This document shows, piece after piece, positions 53,304 through 62,196 of a stretch of 64,000 nt of DNA; the first letter of the stretch is position 1; each line of letters opens with the position of its first letter. The stretch lies in contig NZ_CP043498.1 in the NCBI RefSeq assembly GCF_009498215.1, positions 372,001 to 436,000 on the forward strand, in the 5' to 3' direction. Source of the stretch: Rhizobium grahamii. Its GTDB lineage: Bacteria > Pseudomonadota > Alphaproteobacteria > Rhizobiales > Rhizobiaceae. Made by a program: the position numbers and the translations under genes. The notes under the pieces were generated by a model. The model ran no database searches. It was given only the letters and a program-made list of their open reading frames with translations, and was not told the DNA's origin.

Positions 53304-53948
53304 CTAGATGGTCAGGGCAATAAGCGCCTCTCTGTCGAGCAGGCGAACGACCCTCTGCAGCTTGCCCGTCAGGCAAAGAATGCGCTTCTCCCGAAGCTTG
53401 GTGAACGAACGCGCGACCGTTTCGACGGTCAGCCCCAGATAGTCGGCGATATCACTGCGGGACATCATGATGTCGAACTCCGGTTCCCCCGGATGCAGGT
53501 TCGCCATTTCCTGGACGAAGGCGGCGACGCGCCGTAGCGCGCTCTGCTCGGTGATGACGAGTTGCTTGCACTGCGCCTTCGCAAGGTTGGTCAGCGCGAT
53601 ATGCAGCAGATCGATCGGCACGACCGCATCGCGGTTGGAGCGGAAAAGCCGCAGGCGCGTTTCGCAGACGGCTTCGGCGAAATCGGTGCGCACATTTCCC
53701 TTTTCCAGCCCGAACCATTCGCCCTTGCCGCAGAACGAGAGGATGTATCGCTGTCCGTTGGAGGTCAGGCGATAGATCCTGACCGCGCCGGCTTCGACCT
53801 GGTAGATCGCGAAGGCATATTCACCTTCGCTGTAAACAGCCTCGTCGGCCTTCAGCCTGATCGTATCGTCTTTCGGAGCCACGGGGGTGGCGCCACAGCG
53901 CTGCCCCTGCGCTGCTGCATCCCTTGCGATCGCGTAGCTTTGAAACAT
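53304..53948 (-). CDS. Crp/Fnr family regulator (FixK/FnrN-like)
   Basis: 214 residues from ATG 53948 (AGGG eight bases upstream). cNMP-binding-type beta roll (EAVYSEGEYAFAIYQVEAGAVRIYRL) and a C-terminal helix-turn-helix, MSRSDIADYLGLTVETVARSF, with the E-x-x-x-R recognition pattern of FNR/FixK proteins that bind TTGAT-N4-ATCAA. The N-terminal Fe-S cysteine set of FNR is not seen, so it resembles FixK more than an oxygen-sensing FnrN. Likely activator of the arc operon (boxes at 58979 and 59820), by inference. Confidence 0.88.
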   Translation of the reverse strand: MFQSYAIARDAAAQGQRCGATPVAPKDDTIRLKADEAVYSEGEYAFAIYQVEAGAVRIYRLTSNGQRYILSFCGKGEWFGLEKGNVRTDFAEAVCETRLRLFRSNRDAVVPIDLLHIALTNLAKAQCKQLVITEQSALRRVAAFVQEMANLHPGEPEFDIMMSRSDIADYLGLTVETVARSFTKLREKRILCLTGKLQRVVRLLDREALIALTI

Positions 53949-54107
53949 GTGCATCGCCCTCGTCAGGACTACAGCATAGGAGATCACTTCCAAGGCCGAT
54001 ATTCGAAATACCCCTTACGTACTGCTACGGAAGCAGGCGGACGTCCGTCGGTGTATAAAGCTGTCGCCCTTGATGAGAGCGGTGCGACGGTATCGCGGGA
54101 GGTCTTG

Positions 54108-55058
54108 GTGGCATCGAAAGAGGATGGCTACGACCACGCAGATCCGGACCCCGCAAGGGTGCGCGAACAGTTGGCGATCATACTTTCCAGCCCGGAGTTT
54201 CTCGCCTCAGAGCGGGGGCGTCGCTTTCTGCGCTATATCGTCGAGGAAGCGCTGGAAGGGCGCCGGGAGCAGTTGAAGGCCTACACGATCGCGCAGGCGG
54301 TTTTCGGTCGCGACGCATCCTTCGATGCGCAGAACGATCCGGTTGTCCGCATCGACGCCGGGCGCATCCGGCGTGCGCTGGAGCGCTATTATCTGGTGTC
54401 CGGAAACAACGATCTCGTCAGGATCACCATCCCCAAGGGTGGCTATGCGCCACAGTTCGTGATCGGCGCCGACGCAGGTCCCGCAGTCGAACCGAAACGC
54501 GAGGAGAAGCCGTCTCCCGCCGTTCGCGGCGCGCCGACCGGCTATCGCGACTTGATCCTGCCGATCGGCGTTCCCGCGATATTCGGCGCGATCGCAATCC
54601 TGGCAATCATTAGGCCGCTCGAATCCTATCTATGGCCGCAGAGTTCGCCGGCGGCGGCGACATCGGCCCTGAACAGCAAGACCGTGATCGCTGTCGAGCC
54701 GTTTGCAGCACTTGGCGGCACGCGCGACAGCGCCGATTTTGCCAACGGCCTCGCCGACCAGATGATTGCCAAACTGATGAAGGTGGATGGGGTTGTCGTG
54801 CTTGCGCCGGGCCGTTCAGGTGGTGAGGCGGCTGGCGCAGTGCTGAACCTGCAGGGAAGCGTCCTCGTCGAAGGCGCCGTGTTGCATGTGCATGCCCGCC
54901 TGATCAATGGAACCGATGGCGCCGTCGCTTGGGCGACGCGATACGATCGCGACTTGAAGGGGCAAACCATCATCGATGTCGAAGACGAGATCGCCGCGCA
55001 GATCGCAAGGGAGGTCTCGAAGAGCCTCGAGATTGTTCGCCCGGCAGCAACTCCCTAG
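54108..55058 (+). CDS. Short protein with an N-terminal DNA-binding-like domain, TM helix and TolB/FlgO-like C-terminus
   Basis: 316 residues from GTG 54108 (GGGAGG five bases upstream). Residues 14-115 (REQLAIILSSPEFLASERGR..., GRDASFDAQNDPVVRIDAGRIRRALERYY) form a domain shared with the neighbouring gene at 55086. A membrane helix lies near 145-165 and the periplasmic part (NGLADQMIAKLMKVDGVVVLAPG...VVEGAVLHVHARLING, partly quoted) resembles TolB/FlgO-like folds. The C-terminus has no TPRs. No firm function is known; a membrane signal-transduction or transcription role is plausible. Confidence 0.7.
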   Translation: MASKEDGYDHADPDPARVREQLAIILSSPEFLASERGRRFLRYIVEEALEGRREQLKAYTIAQAVFGRDASFDAQNDPVVRIDAGRIRRALERYYLVSGNNDLVRITIPKGGYAPQFVIGADAGPAVEPKREEKPSPAVRGAPTGYRDLILPIGVPAIFGAIAILAIIRPLESYLWPQSSPAAATSALNSKTVIAVEPFAALGGTRDSADFANGLADQMIAKLMKVDGVVVLAPGRSGGEAAGAVLNLQGSVLVEGAVLHVHARLINGTDGAVAWATRYDRDLKGQTIIDVEDEIAAQIAREVSKSLEIVRPAATP

Positions 55059-55085
55059 CGCCGGACGCGACAAACCGTCTCGACC

Positions 55086-56858
55086 CTATTGCTGCGTCGA
55101 AGCGACGTTAACGCCGGCCGCGCGCAGTCCATTGAAAAACCGTTCCTGATCCTGTTGTCGGGGCAGGCGCAGCGAAATCTCCTGGCGAATATTGGCCATC
55201 AGCACGGGCGCGTCGCGCTCGAGCCAGTCCTTCTCCAGCTTCGCATCGGCAGTCTTGCCCGCGGTTCCGAGCACGGCAAGCAGGACGAGGTGATGCATGG
55301 GATTGGAGCCGAGGTCGGACCTCCTGGCCCATTCCTCCGCCGTTGCCATATCGTTGCGCATCAGGCCGCAGAGCGCCATGCCGGCTTCGTAATAGCCGCG
55401 GGGGCGGCCGCTCTTGTTCAGGGCGACCGACAGCAGTTCGCAGCCAGACTGCCATTTGCCGGACAGCGCCAGCCGCATTCCGTATTCACCGGCAACGTCC
55501 ACATCATCGGGATTGGCCGCATAGGCGGCCGTGCCGGCTTCGAGCGCCTTGTCGATATTGCCCCGGAAGAAGTTCACCAGCATCAGGGCCTGCAGCACGC
55601 GGGGATTTTCAGGCTCCAGCGATGCGGCACGGTTCACAGCGCCGATTGCGAGCTCAAGCGGTTGGGCCGAGAACGGCGACATGCCAAGCTTGTAACGAAA
55701 CCGCATCTCGTCGAGATAGACCAGTGCCAGAAGCGCCCAGGAGGTAGCGTTGTCAGGAAAGCGCTGCGTCGCCTGCTGCAGGCAATCGCGGGCCGCCGCA
55801 TGGCTTTGCGTGTTCATGGTCTGTCGATAGCTGTAGTAGGCCAGCGTGCAGGCGTAGGCGTCCTGGTCCCCGTTCTGGGGCTTTGCGATCGTGCTGGTTT
55901 CGGTCTGGAAGAGCGCGCCGTAGGGCTGGGCTATGGCGCTGGCCACCTGCCGGGCTATGTCGCTCTGGATGACGAGCTTGTTCTGCGCGTGAAGATCCGC
56001 ATCGTAATTGTTGGCCCATATCACCGCGCCGTCGGATTGGCGCACCAGCCGGGCAACTGATCGCAATCTGCTGCCGTCGAGCTGCACATTGCCTTGCAGC
56101 GCATATTCGGCGCCACCACTGCGACGGTTCTTCAACGGGTCGGCGACCACTATGATGTCACGGAACTGAACGAGCTGGCCGATGATGTCGTCCCGAAGGC
56201 CGCGGGCGATATCGGAGCTTGCGTCATCAGGTCCGCTTTCCGCGAAGAATTCGACGATCACCCTTGGCTCAGCTGCATCGGGCGCAGGTGAGCGGGCAGG
56301 CGGTGCCCAAGTCGCCGGAAAGGCGGCCGCGAGGATAAAGAGAAGAGCAAGGGCGACCGCCAGTCCACCTGCCAGCCCGAGAGCGACCAGTGATCCGCCG
56401 CGCTGCCTTTCTGCCGATGGAGGAGCGCCCGGTGTCGGCTCGGCGACGGGAGGGTGCTGCGGCTCGTGCGCAAGCGCGAGCTCGACTGGTCCGCCGTGGG
56501 CGTATTGGAAATGCGGGACATATCCGCCCTTGGGCACGGTCAGGATGATCGCGTCGTCCTTCCCCGCGACCAGATAATATCTCTCGAGGGCTCTTCGAAT
56601 ACGGCCCGCCTCGATCCGCACGACCGGATCGTTCTGCGGGTCGAACGACGCCTCGCGGCCAAATACCACGTTCGCGATGGTGAATGCCTTGAGGAATTCG
56701 GATCGCCCGGCCAGCGTCTCGTTCACGACAAACGCCAGGAAATTCCGCCCGCGTTTCGGAGCTAGGAACTCCTCACTCGAGAGAATCCGTTGGAGTTGCC
56801 GGCCAATTTCCTCGGCTGTCGGGCCAAGGCCGTCTGAAACATTGACCGCGTTTCTCAT
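55086..56858 (-). CDS. Paralogue of the 54108 protein with TPR-type C-terminus
   Basis: 590 residues from ATG 56858 (AGGGG upstream). The N-terminal hundred residues (IGRQLQRILSSEEFLAPKRGRN...FGREASFDPQNDPVVRIEAGRIRRALERYYLV, partly quoted) match the neighbour at 54108. A TM helix (VALGLAGGLAVALALLFILA) follows a Pro-rich linker, then a TolB-like domain and TPR-like helices (about 380-560: NATSWALLALVYLDEMRF, NPRVLQALMLVNFFRGNI). This is the adenylate-cyclase/TPR-regulator layout common in rhizobia, but no cyclase domain is seen. Convergent with 54108. Confidence 0.75.
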   Translation of the reverse strand: MRNAVNVSDGLGPTAEEIGRQLQRILSSEEFLAPKRGRNFLAFVVNETLAGRSEFLKAFTIANVVFGREASFDPQNDPVVRIEAGRIRRALERYYLVAGKDDAIILTVPKGGYVPHFQYAHGGPVELALAHEPQHPPVAEPTPGAPPSAERQRGGSLVALGLAGGLAVALALLFILAAAFPATWAPPARSPAPDAAEPRVIVEFFAESGPDDASSDIARGLRDDIIGQLVQFRDIIVVADPLKNRRSGGAEYALQGNVQLDGSRLRSVARLVRQSDGAVIWANNYDADLHAQNKLVIQSDIARQVASAIAQPYGALFQTETSTIAKPQNGDQDAYACTLAYYSYRQTMNTQSHAAARDCLQQATQRFPDNATSWALLALVYLDEMRFRYKLGMSPFSAQPLELAIGAVNRAASLEPENPRVLQALMLVNFFRGNIDKALEAGTAAYAANPDDVDVAGEYGMRLALSGKWQSGCELLSVALNKSGRPRGYYEAGMALCGLMRNDMATAEEWARRSDLGSNPMHHLVLLAVLGTAGKTADAKLEKDWLERDAPVLMANIRQEISLRLPRQQDQERFFNGLRAAGVNVASTQQ

Positions 56859-56945
56859 GACCGCCCCTGACAGGATCACGCAATTATTTTAGCGCGCCCT
56901 AAATGAGGATAGACCATAAGCTTCTGGTTGCAAGCATATTTTTAG

Positions 56946-57614
56946 TTATCGAGCATAGGTTGGCCAGACCCTCCCAGACCTAGCATTTTCGTCGGAAACA
57001 GGCTGTGCGAGTGCCTCGATCGTGGCCGCCATGCGCATGAGCTCAGCCAGGTTGCGTGCTCCCATCTTGGCCATCACGTTGGCGCGGTGAACCTCGACCG
57101 TGCGTGAGCTGATGCCTAGGTGATAGGCGATCATCTTGTTCTGCAGGCCATCGAGCACGCCGGCAAGGACCTGCTGCTCGCGATCGGTAAGCTGGCGCAG
57201 CCGCGCGGCCACGGTTTCAGAGCCGGCCGCGGCCCGGCTTGACCGCTTTGGCGTCGTTACGCGGTTGATCGCCGAGATCAGCGTCTCCTCCCTCAGCGGC
57301 TTCTCGAGAAAATCCGAGGCTCCCGCCTTCATCGCCTGCACGGCGGCTGCAATGTCGCCATGGCCACTGATCACGATGGTTGGGATATCGACACCCACAT
57401 GCCGGAGACGCTCCAGCAGCTCGATACCGTCGATGCCAGGCATGCGAAGGTCGGTGATCAGGCAGCTTTTCTCCGAAACGGGGAGAAGATCCAGAAATGC
57501 CTTCGCGGAACTGTGCGTGCGGACGGCAAAGCCTGCCGAGACGAGCAGGAACGTCAGGGATCGTCTGAACGACTCCTCATCGTCGACGAGATGAATCGTG
57601 AGGTCATTCGCCAT
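56946..57614 (-). CDS. FixJ-like response regulator
   Basis: 222 residues. Receiver domain with phospho-acceptor Asp in SCLITDLRMPGIDG (near 55), and a C-terminal LuxR-type helix-turn-helix (LTDREQQVLAGVLDGLQNKMIAY, ISSRTVEVHRANVMAKM). Closely resembles FixJ/NarL regulators. It overlaps the kinase gene by 11 bp (57604-57614), so the pair is co-transcribed. Probable target: the fixK-like gene or the arc operon, by analogy with FixLJ. Confidence 0.9.
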   Translation of the reverse strand: MANDLTIHLVDDEESFRRSLTFLLVSAGFAVRTHSSAKAFLDLLPVSEKSCLITDLRMPGIDGIELLERLRHVGVDIPTIVISGHGDIAAAVQAMKAGASDFLEKPLREETLISAINRVTTPKRSSRAAAGSETVAARLRQLTDREQQVLAGVLDGLQNKMIAYHLGISSRTVEVHRANVMAKMGARNLAELMRMAATIEALAQPVSDENARSGRVWPTYAR

Positions 57615-58803
57615 GCGACATGGTCTCCATGAGGGGAAGCGAGAACGAGAAGATCGCGCCGCCTTCCGGTCTTCCGCGAGCGCTCATGCGGCCGCCATGC
57701 GCTTCGACGATACGCCGGGAGAGGGCCAATCCCAGGCCAAGACCATGCGGCTTGCTGGTCACGAAGGGGCGAAACAGCGTCTCCTCGATGTCGCCGGGAA
57801 TGCCGCAGCCATTGTCGGAGACGTCGATCACGATGCGCCGCCCGCCCTCGGTTCTGGTCCGGATCGCGATATCAGGCTGTTCGGTCCGGTCCGTGGCATC
57901 AAGGGCATTGCGGATGAGGTTTGTCAGCACCTGCATGATCTGCACCCGATCGACGAGCGCGATATCCTGCTCCGCCGCGAGGTCGAGATCGGGTTGGATG
58001 CCACGGGTTCTGGTCCCGGCGAATGCGAACCGCGCCGCCTGGCGGATCAGGTCATGCAGCGCTGCCGACGCCCTGCTGCCGGCATTGGATCTCGAGAATT
58101 CCAGCATATGCTGGACGATGTTGCCGCCCCGCAGCGCATGCTCGGTGATCTCCGTCAGCACTTCGCGAACCGTCTCGCCCTCGGGGCCATGGTCGGCCGT
58201 CACGAGCTTGCTGCATCCTTGCGAATAGGCCGCGATCGATGACAGCGGCTGCGAGAGTTCATGCGCAAGGGTCGATGCCATTTCCCCCAGCGCGTTCATC
58301 CTGGCAATGCGCGCAAGCTCGTTCTGAAGCATCCGCACCTGCTGCAGGGTTTCGCGTTCTGCCCGCAGGTCCTCGAAAACCGCCGCGGTGAATACCTGCC
58401 TGCCGCGGCGCTGCCGGATGACGGTCAGCGTGGCCGGAAATCGATCTCCGCCCTTGGCCGTTATCTCACCGGCGCGAACCGCGCCGTGGTCGCTCCAGCG
58501 CCCCTTCAGCCGGATGCCGGATGTCGCGTGCCAGAGGAAATCGACCGTGCGGCCGATCAGTTCGTCTTCCTCGTAGCCGAACAAGCTGATCGCGGTCTTG
58601 TTGCAGGCGGAAATGCGATGGTTGTCGCTGAGGAGAAGAACCGCGTCCGGCATGCAGTCGTGGAGTTGCCGGATCCAGCCCGTGCGCTTTCTTGCAGCGC
58701 GGTTGGAGACATGGCCCGGCTCGGCCTGTGATAAAGCCCGCCCCGCCACGACAGCGGCATGCGGGCGCTCCGCGATATCGGGCGCTTCTATCTCGATGGG
58801 CAT
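57604..58803 (-). CDS. FixL-like PAS histidine kinase
   Basis: About 399 residues; ATG 58803 sits six bases from GGAGG, though ATG 58806 is also possible. A PAS domain (about 45-165; AVLLLSDNHRISACNKTAISLFGYEEDELIGRTV, partly quoted), then the HisKA box STLAHELSQPLSSIAAYSQG with the phospho-His, and HATPase motifs DNGCGIPGDIEE and GLGLGLALSRRIVEAHGG. The PAS resembles FixL's but lacks the usual haem-ligand stretch (YRSEHDGYL-type). It is thus a FixL relative of uncertain oxygen-sensing ability. Confidence 0.88.
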   Translation of the reverse strand: MPIEIEAPDIAERPHAAVVAGRALSQAEPGHVSNRAARKRTGWIRQLHDCMPDAVLLLSDNHRISACNKTAISLFGYEEDELIGRTVDFLWHATSGIRLKGRWSDHGAVRAGEITAKGGDRFPATLTVIRQRRGRQVFTAAVFEDLRAERETLQQVRMLQNELARIARMNALGEMASTLAHELSQPLSSIAAYSQGCSKLVTADHGPEGETVREVLTEITEHALRGGNIVQHMLEFSRSNAGSRASAALHDLIRQAARFAFAGTRTRGIQPDLDLAAEQDIALVDRVQIMQVLTNLIRNALDATDRTEQPDIAIRTRTEGGRRIVIDVSDNGCGIPGDIEETLFRPFVTSKPHGLGLGLALSRRIVEAHGGRMSARGRPEGGAIFSFSLPLMETMSHGE

Positions 58804-58978
58804 CATGCTCCTCCGCCCCATCAGAACTCTCTGACCTTCCGGATCGCCTTTCATTTTCAATGATGACTGGAGTTTATCACTTTTGGAGGGGGAAACGCCG
58901 TAGCATCGCGTAACCTCTATTGGCTTCATCTTATGAAGCTGAACGACGCGGGGCCGTCTCATCTCCCTGCGTGCGCCA

Positions 58979-58992
58979 TTGATCCCGCTCAA
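58979..58992 (+). promoter_or_regulatory. FixK/FNR-type box upstream of the small exported-protein gene
   Basis: TTGATCCCGCTCAA matches the anaerobox TTGAT-N4-ATCAA at nine of ten defined positions. It lies 60 bp upstream of ATG 59053; a class II start 41.5 bp from its centre would leave a leader of about 26 nt. Positioning favours activation. Confidence 0.65.
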
Positions 58993-59052
58993 TGCCCTCG
59001 GGCAACTGTTTCGTTACTGTTACCGGCAGAACGCATGATCGTTTGAGGGAGC

Positions 59053-59415
59053 ATGAGCGCCATGAAGCTTGCCCTTGCCATTGCCATGACGATAACGGCC
59101 GCCACCGTTTCGGCACTTCCTGCCGGGGCGCAGGAAAGCCGCAAGGAACACCGACGCATGAACTGGGCCGAAAACCTGCCCGAGGCCGTCAAGGCCTATC
59201 ACGGCAAGCGGTTCTCGGTCGTCAGCTACCGCACGGCCCATGAGGTCGGCGCGGTGCCGACGCCTGGAAATGCCAAGGAGGTCGAAGCGATCCGCTCCGC
59301 CGCCCGGTCGAACAAATGGCTCGTGGGTCAGCTGAAGGCCAAGAAGTTGACACCCAATGATATCGAATGGGTCACGCGTGCCCGCAACGGCAATCTGACC
59401 TTCTACGTAGAATGA
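59053..59415 (+). CDS. Small exported protein with a FixK-type box upstream
   Basis: 120 residues from ATG 59053. A signal peptide (MKLALAIAMTITAATVSALPAGAQE) then a basic mature domain (HRRMNWAENLPEAVKAYHGK, ARSNKWLVGQLKAKKLTPNDIEWVTRARNG). I do not recognise a family. Its anaerobox-like site predicts expression when oxygen is low. It lies between fixLJ-like genes (divergent) and the arc operon. Periplasmic, function unknown. Confidence 0.7.
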   Translation: MSAMKLALAIAMTITAATVSALPAGAQESRKEHRRMNWAENLPEAVKAYHGKRFSVVSYRTAHEVGAVPTPGNAKEVEAIRSAARSNKWLVGQLKAKKLTPNDIEWVTRARNGNLTFYVE

Positions 59416-59579
59416 GCGACAACCGCGCCAGAAGGGATGTTGCCTGCCGGCATCGCAGACGGCTGCTTTTTCGCAGCAGCCGTTCGCCCACCGCCGTATT
59501 GCTGGAGTGGTGGAGAGATGCCGGGATGATGGCTCGTGTCCGACTGGCGCTCGTCTATCCTCGCCATGAGGGTTCGGTG

Positions 59580-59786
59580 ATGTGGCAGTTGGTCGTCGAA
59601 GCTCCATTCGAGCAGGATATAGAACTCGCCGTCATCGATGACGAAGGGGTTCATGCCCTTGTTTTCCCGTGTCTTCGCACTGCCGGCGGATGGGCCAATG
59701 CGGTCACCGGCGAGATGCTCGACGTTCACCCGACCCACTGGCGCTATTGGCAGGCCGAGCGCCGTCAGGCTTCCGATCTTCACTGA
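59580..59786 (+). CDS. Small conserved hypothetical protein
   Basis: 68 residues from ATG 59580 (GAGGG seven bases upstream): MWQLVVEAPFEQDIELAVID, then HALVFPCLRTAGGW and VHPTHWRYWQAER. The ALVFPCxxxxGGW...HPTHWRxW segment is, as I recall, widespread in rhizobial small proteins. The frame extends further upstream but without a ribosome site. It lies just before the arcA anaerobox. Function unknown. Confidence 0.6.
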   Translation: MWQLVVEAPFEQDIELAVIDDEGVHALVFPCLRTAGGWANAVTGEMLDVHPTHWRYWQAERRQASDLH

Positions 59787-59819
59787 TCGGGTACTCAAGA
59801 GAACATGCTGCACTGCACA

Positions 59820-59833
59820 TTGTTTGCGATCAA
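59820..59833 (+). promoter_or_regulatory. FixK/FNR-type box upstream of arcA
   Basis: TTGTTTGCGATCAA matches TTGAT-N4-ATCAA at nine of ten defined positions. Its centre is about 97 bp before ATG 59924; a class II transcription start 41.5 bp downstream leaves a leader of some 56 nt, which is plausible. Suggests oxygen-limited induction of arcABC. Confidence 0.7.
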
Positions 59834-59923
59834 TGACATGACCGCGCGGCGCAAAATAGTCTGGCGGGGTTCACGGGCGGTCGTCGCACCGCCATCCCGC
59901 AAGGCTGCTTTAAGGAGACCCGC

Positions 59924-61153
59924 ATGCGTGGTTTCGGTGTTCATTCCGAGGTCGGCAAGCTCAGGACCGTAATGGTCTGCCGGCCATCCCTGGCGCATCA
60001 GCGCCTGACGCCCGCCAACTGCCATGACCTGCTTTTCGACGATGTCCTGTGGGTCCATGAAGCGCAGAAGGATCACTATGATTTCGTCCTGAAGATGCAG
60101 GAGAGGGGTGTCGAGGTTCTCGAACTCCACGATCTGCTCGGCCAGACGCTCGCCGGCAAGGAGGCGCGCGACTTCGTGCTCGACCGGCGCATCACCCCGA
60201 ATGTGCTCGGCTCGCAGATCGCCGAGGCCATGCGTCCCTGGCTCGACGAGATGAACCCCACCCAACTCGCGGCCTTCATGATCGGCGGCATCGCCATCTC
60301 GGACCTGCCCGATGTCCGCGCGAAGACGCTGATGCTGAGTGCGCTGCCGGAAAGCGAATTCGTCATCCCGCCGATCCCGAACACCTTGTTCCAGCGGGAT
60401 CCCTCCTGCTGGATCTATGGCGGCGTCACCGTCAACCCGATGTTCTGGCCGGCGCGGCGGGCCGAGACCCTGATCCAGCGCGCCATCTACAAGTTCCATC
60501 CGACCTTCCGCGACGGCGACTTCAAGATCTGGTGGGGCGACAGCGACCAGCAGTTCGCCAATGCCTCGATGGAAGGCGGCGACGTCATGCCGATCGGAAA
60601 CGGCACCGTGCTGATCGGCATGGGCGAGCGCACGACCTACCAGGCCGTGGGGCAGGTGGCGCAGGCGCTGTTCCGCAACAAGGCGGTGAAGCGCGTGATC
60701 GGCTGCCTGATGCCGAAGAGCCGCGCGGCCATGCATCTCGACACCGTCTTCAGCTTCTGCGACCGCGACGTCGTGACCCTGTTTGCCGAAGTGGTGGACC
60801 AGATCCGCTGCTACAGCATGCACCCCAAGGATGACGACGGCACCTTCGAGATCCATCCGGAGAACAAGCCGATGCTCGAAGTGGTTGCCGAGGCGCTGGA
60901 GCTGCCCAGCTTGCGGGTCGTCGAGACCGGCGGCAATTCCTATCAGGCGGAGCGCGAGCAGTGGGACGACGGCAACAACGTCGTGGCGCTCGAGCCCGGC
61001 GTCGTCGTTGCCTACGACCGCAACACCTACACCAATACGCTGCTGCGCAAGGCGGGAATCGAGGTCATCACCATCCGCGGCTCGGAACTCGGCCGCGGCC
61101 GCGGCGGCGGACATTGCATGACGTGCCCGATCTGGCGCGACCCGGCGTACTGA
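59924..61153 (+). CDS. arcA: Arginine deiminase
   Basis: 409 residues. It hydrolyses arginine to citrulline and ammonia. Catalytic residues are visible: FQRDPSCWI (Asp), MEGGDVM (Glu), MHLDTVF (His) and the nucleophile Cys in [10 protein letters not shown] near residue 401. The N-terminus [22 protein letters not shown] is typical. First gene of arcA-arcB-arcC with an anaerobox-like site upstream. Cytoplasmic. Confidence 0.96.
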   Translation: MRGFGVHSEVGKLRTVMVCRPSLAHQRLTPANCHDLLFDDVLWVHEAQKDHYDFVLKMQERGVEVLELHDLLGQTLAGKEARDFVLDRRITPNVLGSQIAEAMRPWLDEMNPTQLAAFMIGGIAISDLPDVRAKTLMLSALPESEFVIPPIPNTLFQRDPSCWIYGGVTVNPMFWPARRAETLIQRAIYKFHPTFRDGDFKIWWGDSDQQFANASMEGGDVMPIGNGTVLIGMGERTTYQAVGQVAQALFRNKAVKRVIGCLMPKSRAAMHLDTVFSFCDRDVVTLFAEVVDQIRCYSMHPKDDDGTFEIHPENKPMLEVVAEALELPSLRVVETGGNSYQAEREQWDDGNNVVALEPGVVVAYDRNTYTNTLLRKAGIEVITIRGSELGRGRGGGHCMTCPIWRDPAY

Positions 61154-61189
61154 CGCCTTCACCCGAAACAGACCCGACGGAGCAAGACA

Positions 61190-62194
61190 ATGAGCTTCAA
61201 TCTGCGCAATCGTTCGCTTCTGACCGTACAGGATTATACGCCGCGCGAATTCCGCTACTTGCTTGATCTCGCCCGCGACCTGAAGCGGGCGAAATATGCC
61301 CGCACCGAGCAGCAGCACCTCAAGGGCAAGGAAATCTGCCTGATCTTCGAGAAGACCTCGACGCGCACGCGCTGCGCCTTCGAGGTCGCCTGCTCGGACC
61401 AGGGCGCCAACGTCACCTATCTCGATCCGTCAGGCTCGCAGATCGGCCACAAGGAATCCTTCAAGGACACGGCGCGGGTGCTGGGGCGCATGTATGATGC
61501 GATCGAATATCGCGGCTCGGCGCAGACGGGCGTGGAGACGCTTGCCCGCTATGCCGGCGTTCCCGTCTATAACGGCCTGACCGACGAATATCACCCGACG
61601 CAGATGCTGGCCGACGTGATGACCATGCGCGAGCACAGCGACAAGCCGGTCGCCGATATCAAGTATGCCTATGTCGGCGACACGCGCTCAAACATGGGCC
61701 ACTCGCTGCTGATCGTCGGCTGCCTGATGGGCATGGACGTGCGCATCTGCGGCCCGAAATCGCTGTGGCCTTCGGAAGAATACATGAAGATCGCCAGGGA
61801 TTTGCAGGAACGCTCCGGCGCGCGGCTGCTCGTCACCGACGATCCCAAGGAAGCCGTCAAGGATGTCGATTTCATCCATACCGACGTCTGGGTCTCGATG
61901 GGCGAGCCGAAGGATGTCTGGCGCGAGCGCATCAAGCTGCTGACGCCCTACCAGGTCAATACAGCCCTGATGAAGGCCTCCGGCAATTCGCAGACGAAGT
62001 TCATGCATTGCCTGCCGGCCTTCCATGACACCGAGACGGTGATGGGCAAGCAGATCGCCGAGGATTACGGCATGGACAACGGCCTCGAGGTCACCAACGA
62101 CGTCTTCGAATCCGAGGCCAACGTCGCCTTCGAGCAGGCGGAAAACCGGCTGCACACGATCAAGGCACTGCTCGTCGCGACCCTGGGAGATTAA
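61190..62194 (+). CDS. arcB: Ornithine carbamoyltransferase (catabolic)
   Basis: 334 residues, the length of catabolic OTCs. STRTRC near residue 57 binds carbamoyl phosphate; HPTQ, and the C-terminal [10 protein letters not shown] with the catalytic Cys, complete the site. In the ADI pathway it splits citrulline with phosphate to ornithine and carbamoyl phosphate. It follows arcA by 36 bp and precedes arcC by 2 bp; the ArgF paralogue is presumably elsewhere. Confidence 0.95.
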   Translation: MSFNLRNRSLLTVQDYTPREFRYLLDLARDLKRAKYARTEQQHLKGKEICLIFEKTSTRTRCAFEVACSDQGANVTYLDPSGSQIGHKESFKDTARVLGRMYDAIEYRGSAQTGVETLARYAGVPVYNGLTDEYHPTQMLADVMTMREHSDKPVADIKYAYVGDTRSNMGHSLLIVGCLMGMDVRICGPKSLWPSEEYMKIARDLQERSGARLLVTDDPKEAVKDVDFIHTDVWVSMGEPKDVWRERIKLLTPYQVNTALMKASGNSQTKFMHCLPAFHDTETVMGKQIAEDYGMDNGLEVTNDVFESEANVAFEQAENRLHTIKALLVATLGD

Positions 62195-62196
62195 GC

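Noticed and set aside
53562..54107. N-terminal extension of the 54108 gene
   Set aside because: It covers the antisense strand of the Crp/Fnr gene and lacks a start signal; GTG 54108 has a good Shine-Dalgarno.
59795..61318. 507-codon open frame antisense to arcA and the start of arcB
   Set aside because: Overlaps well-supported catalytic genes entirely; residue content (His/Gly/Arg/Asp mix) is typical of a shadow.
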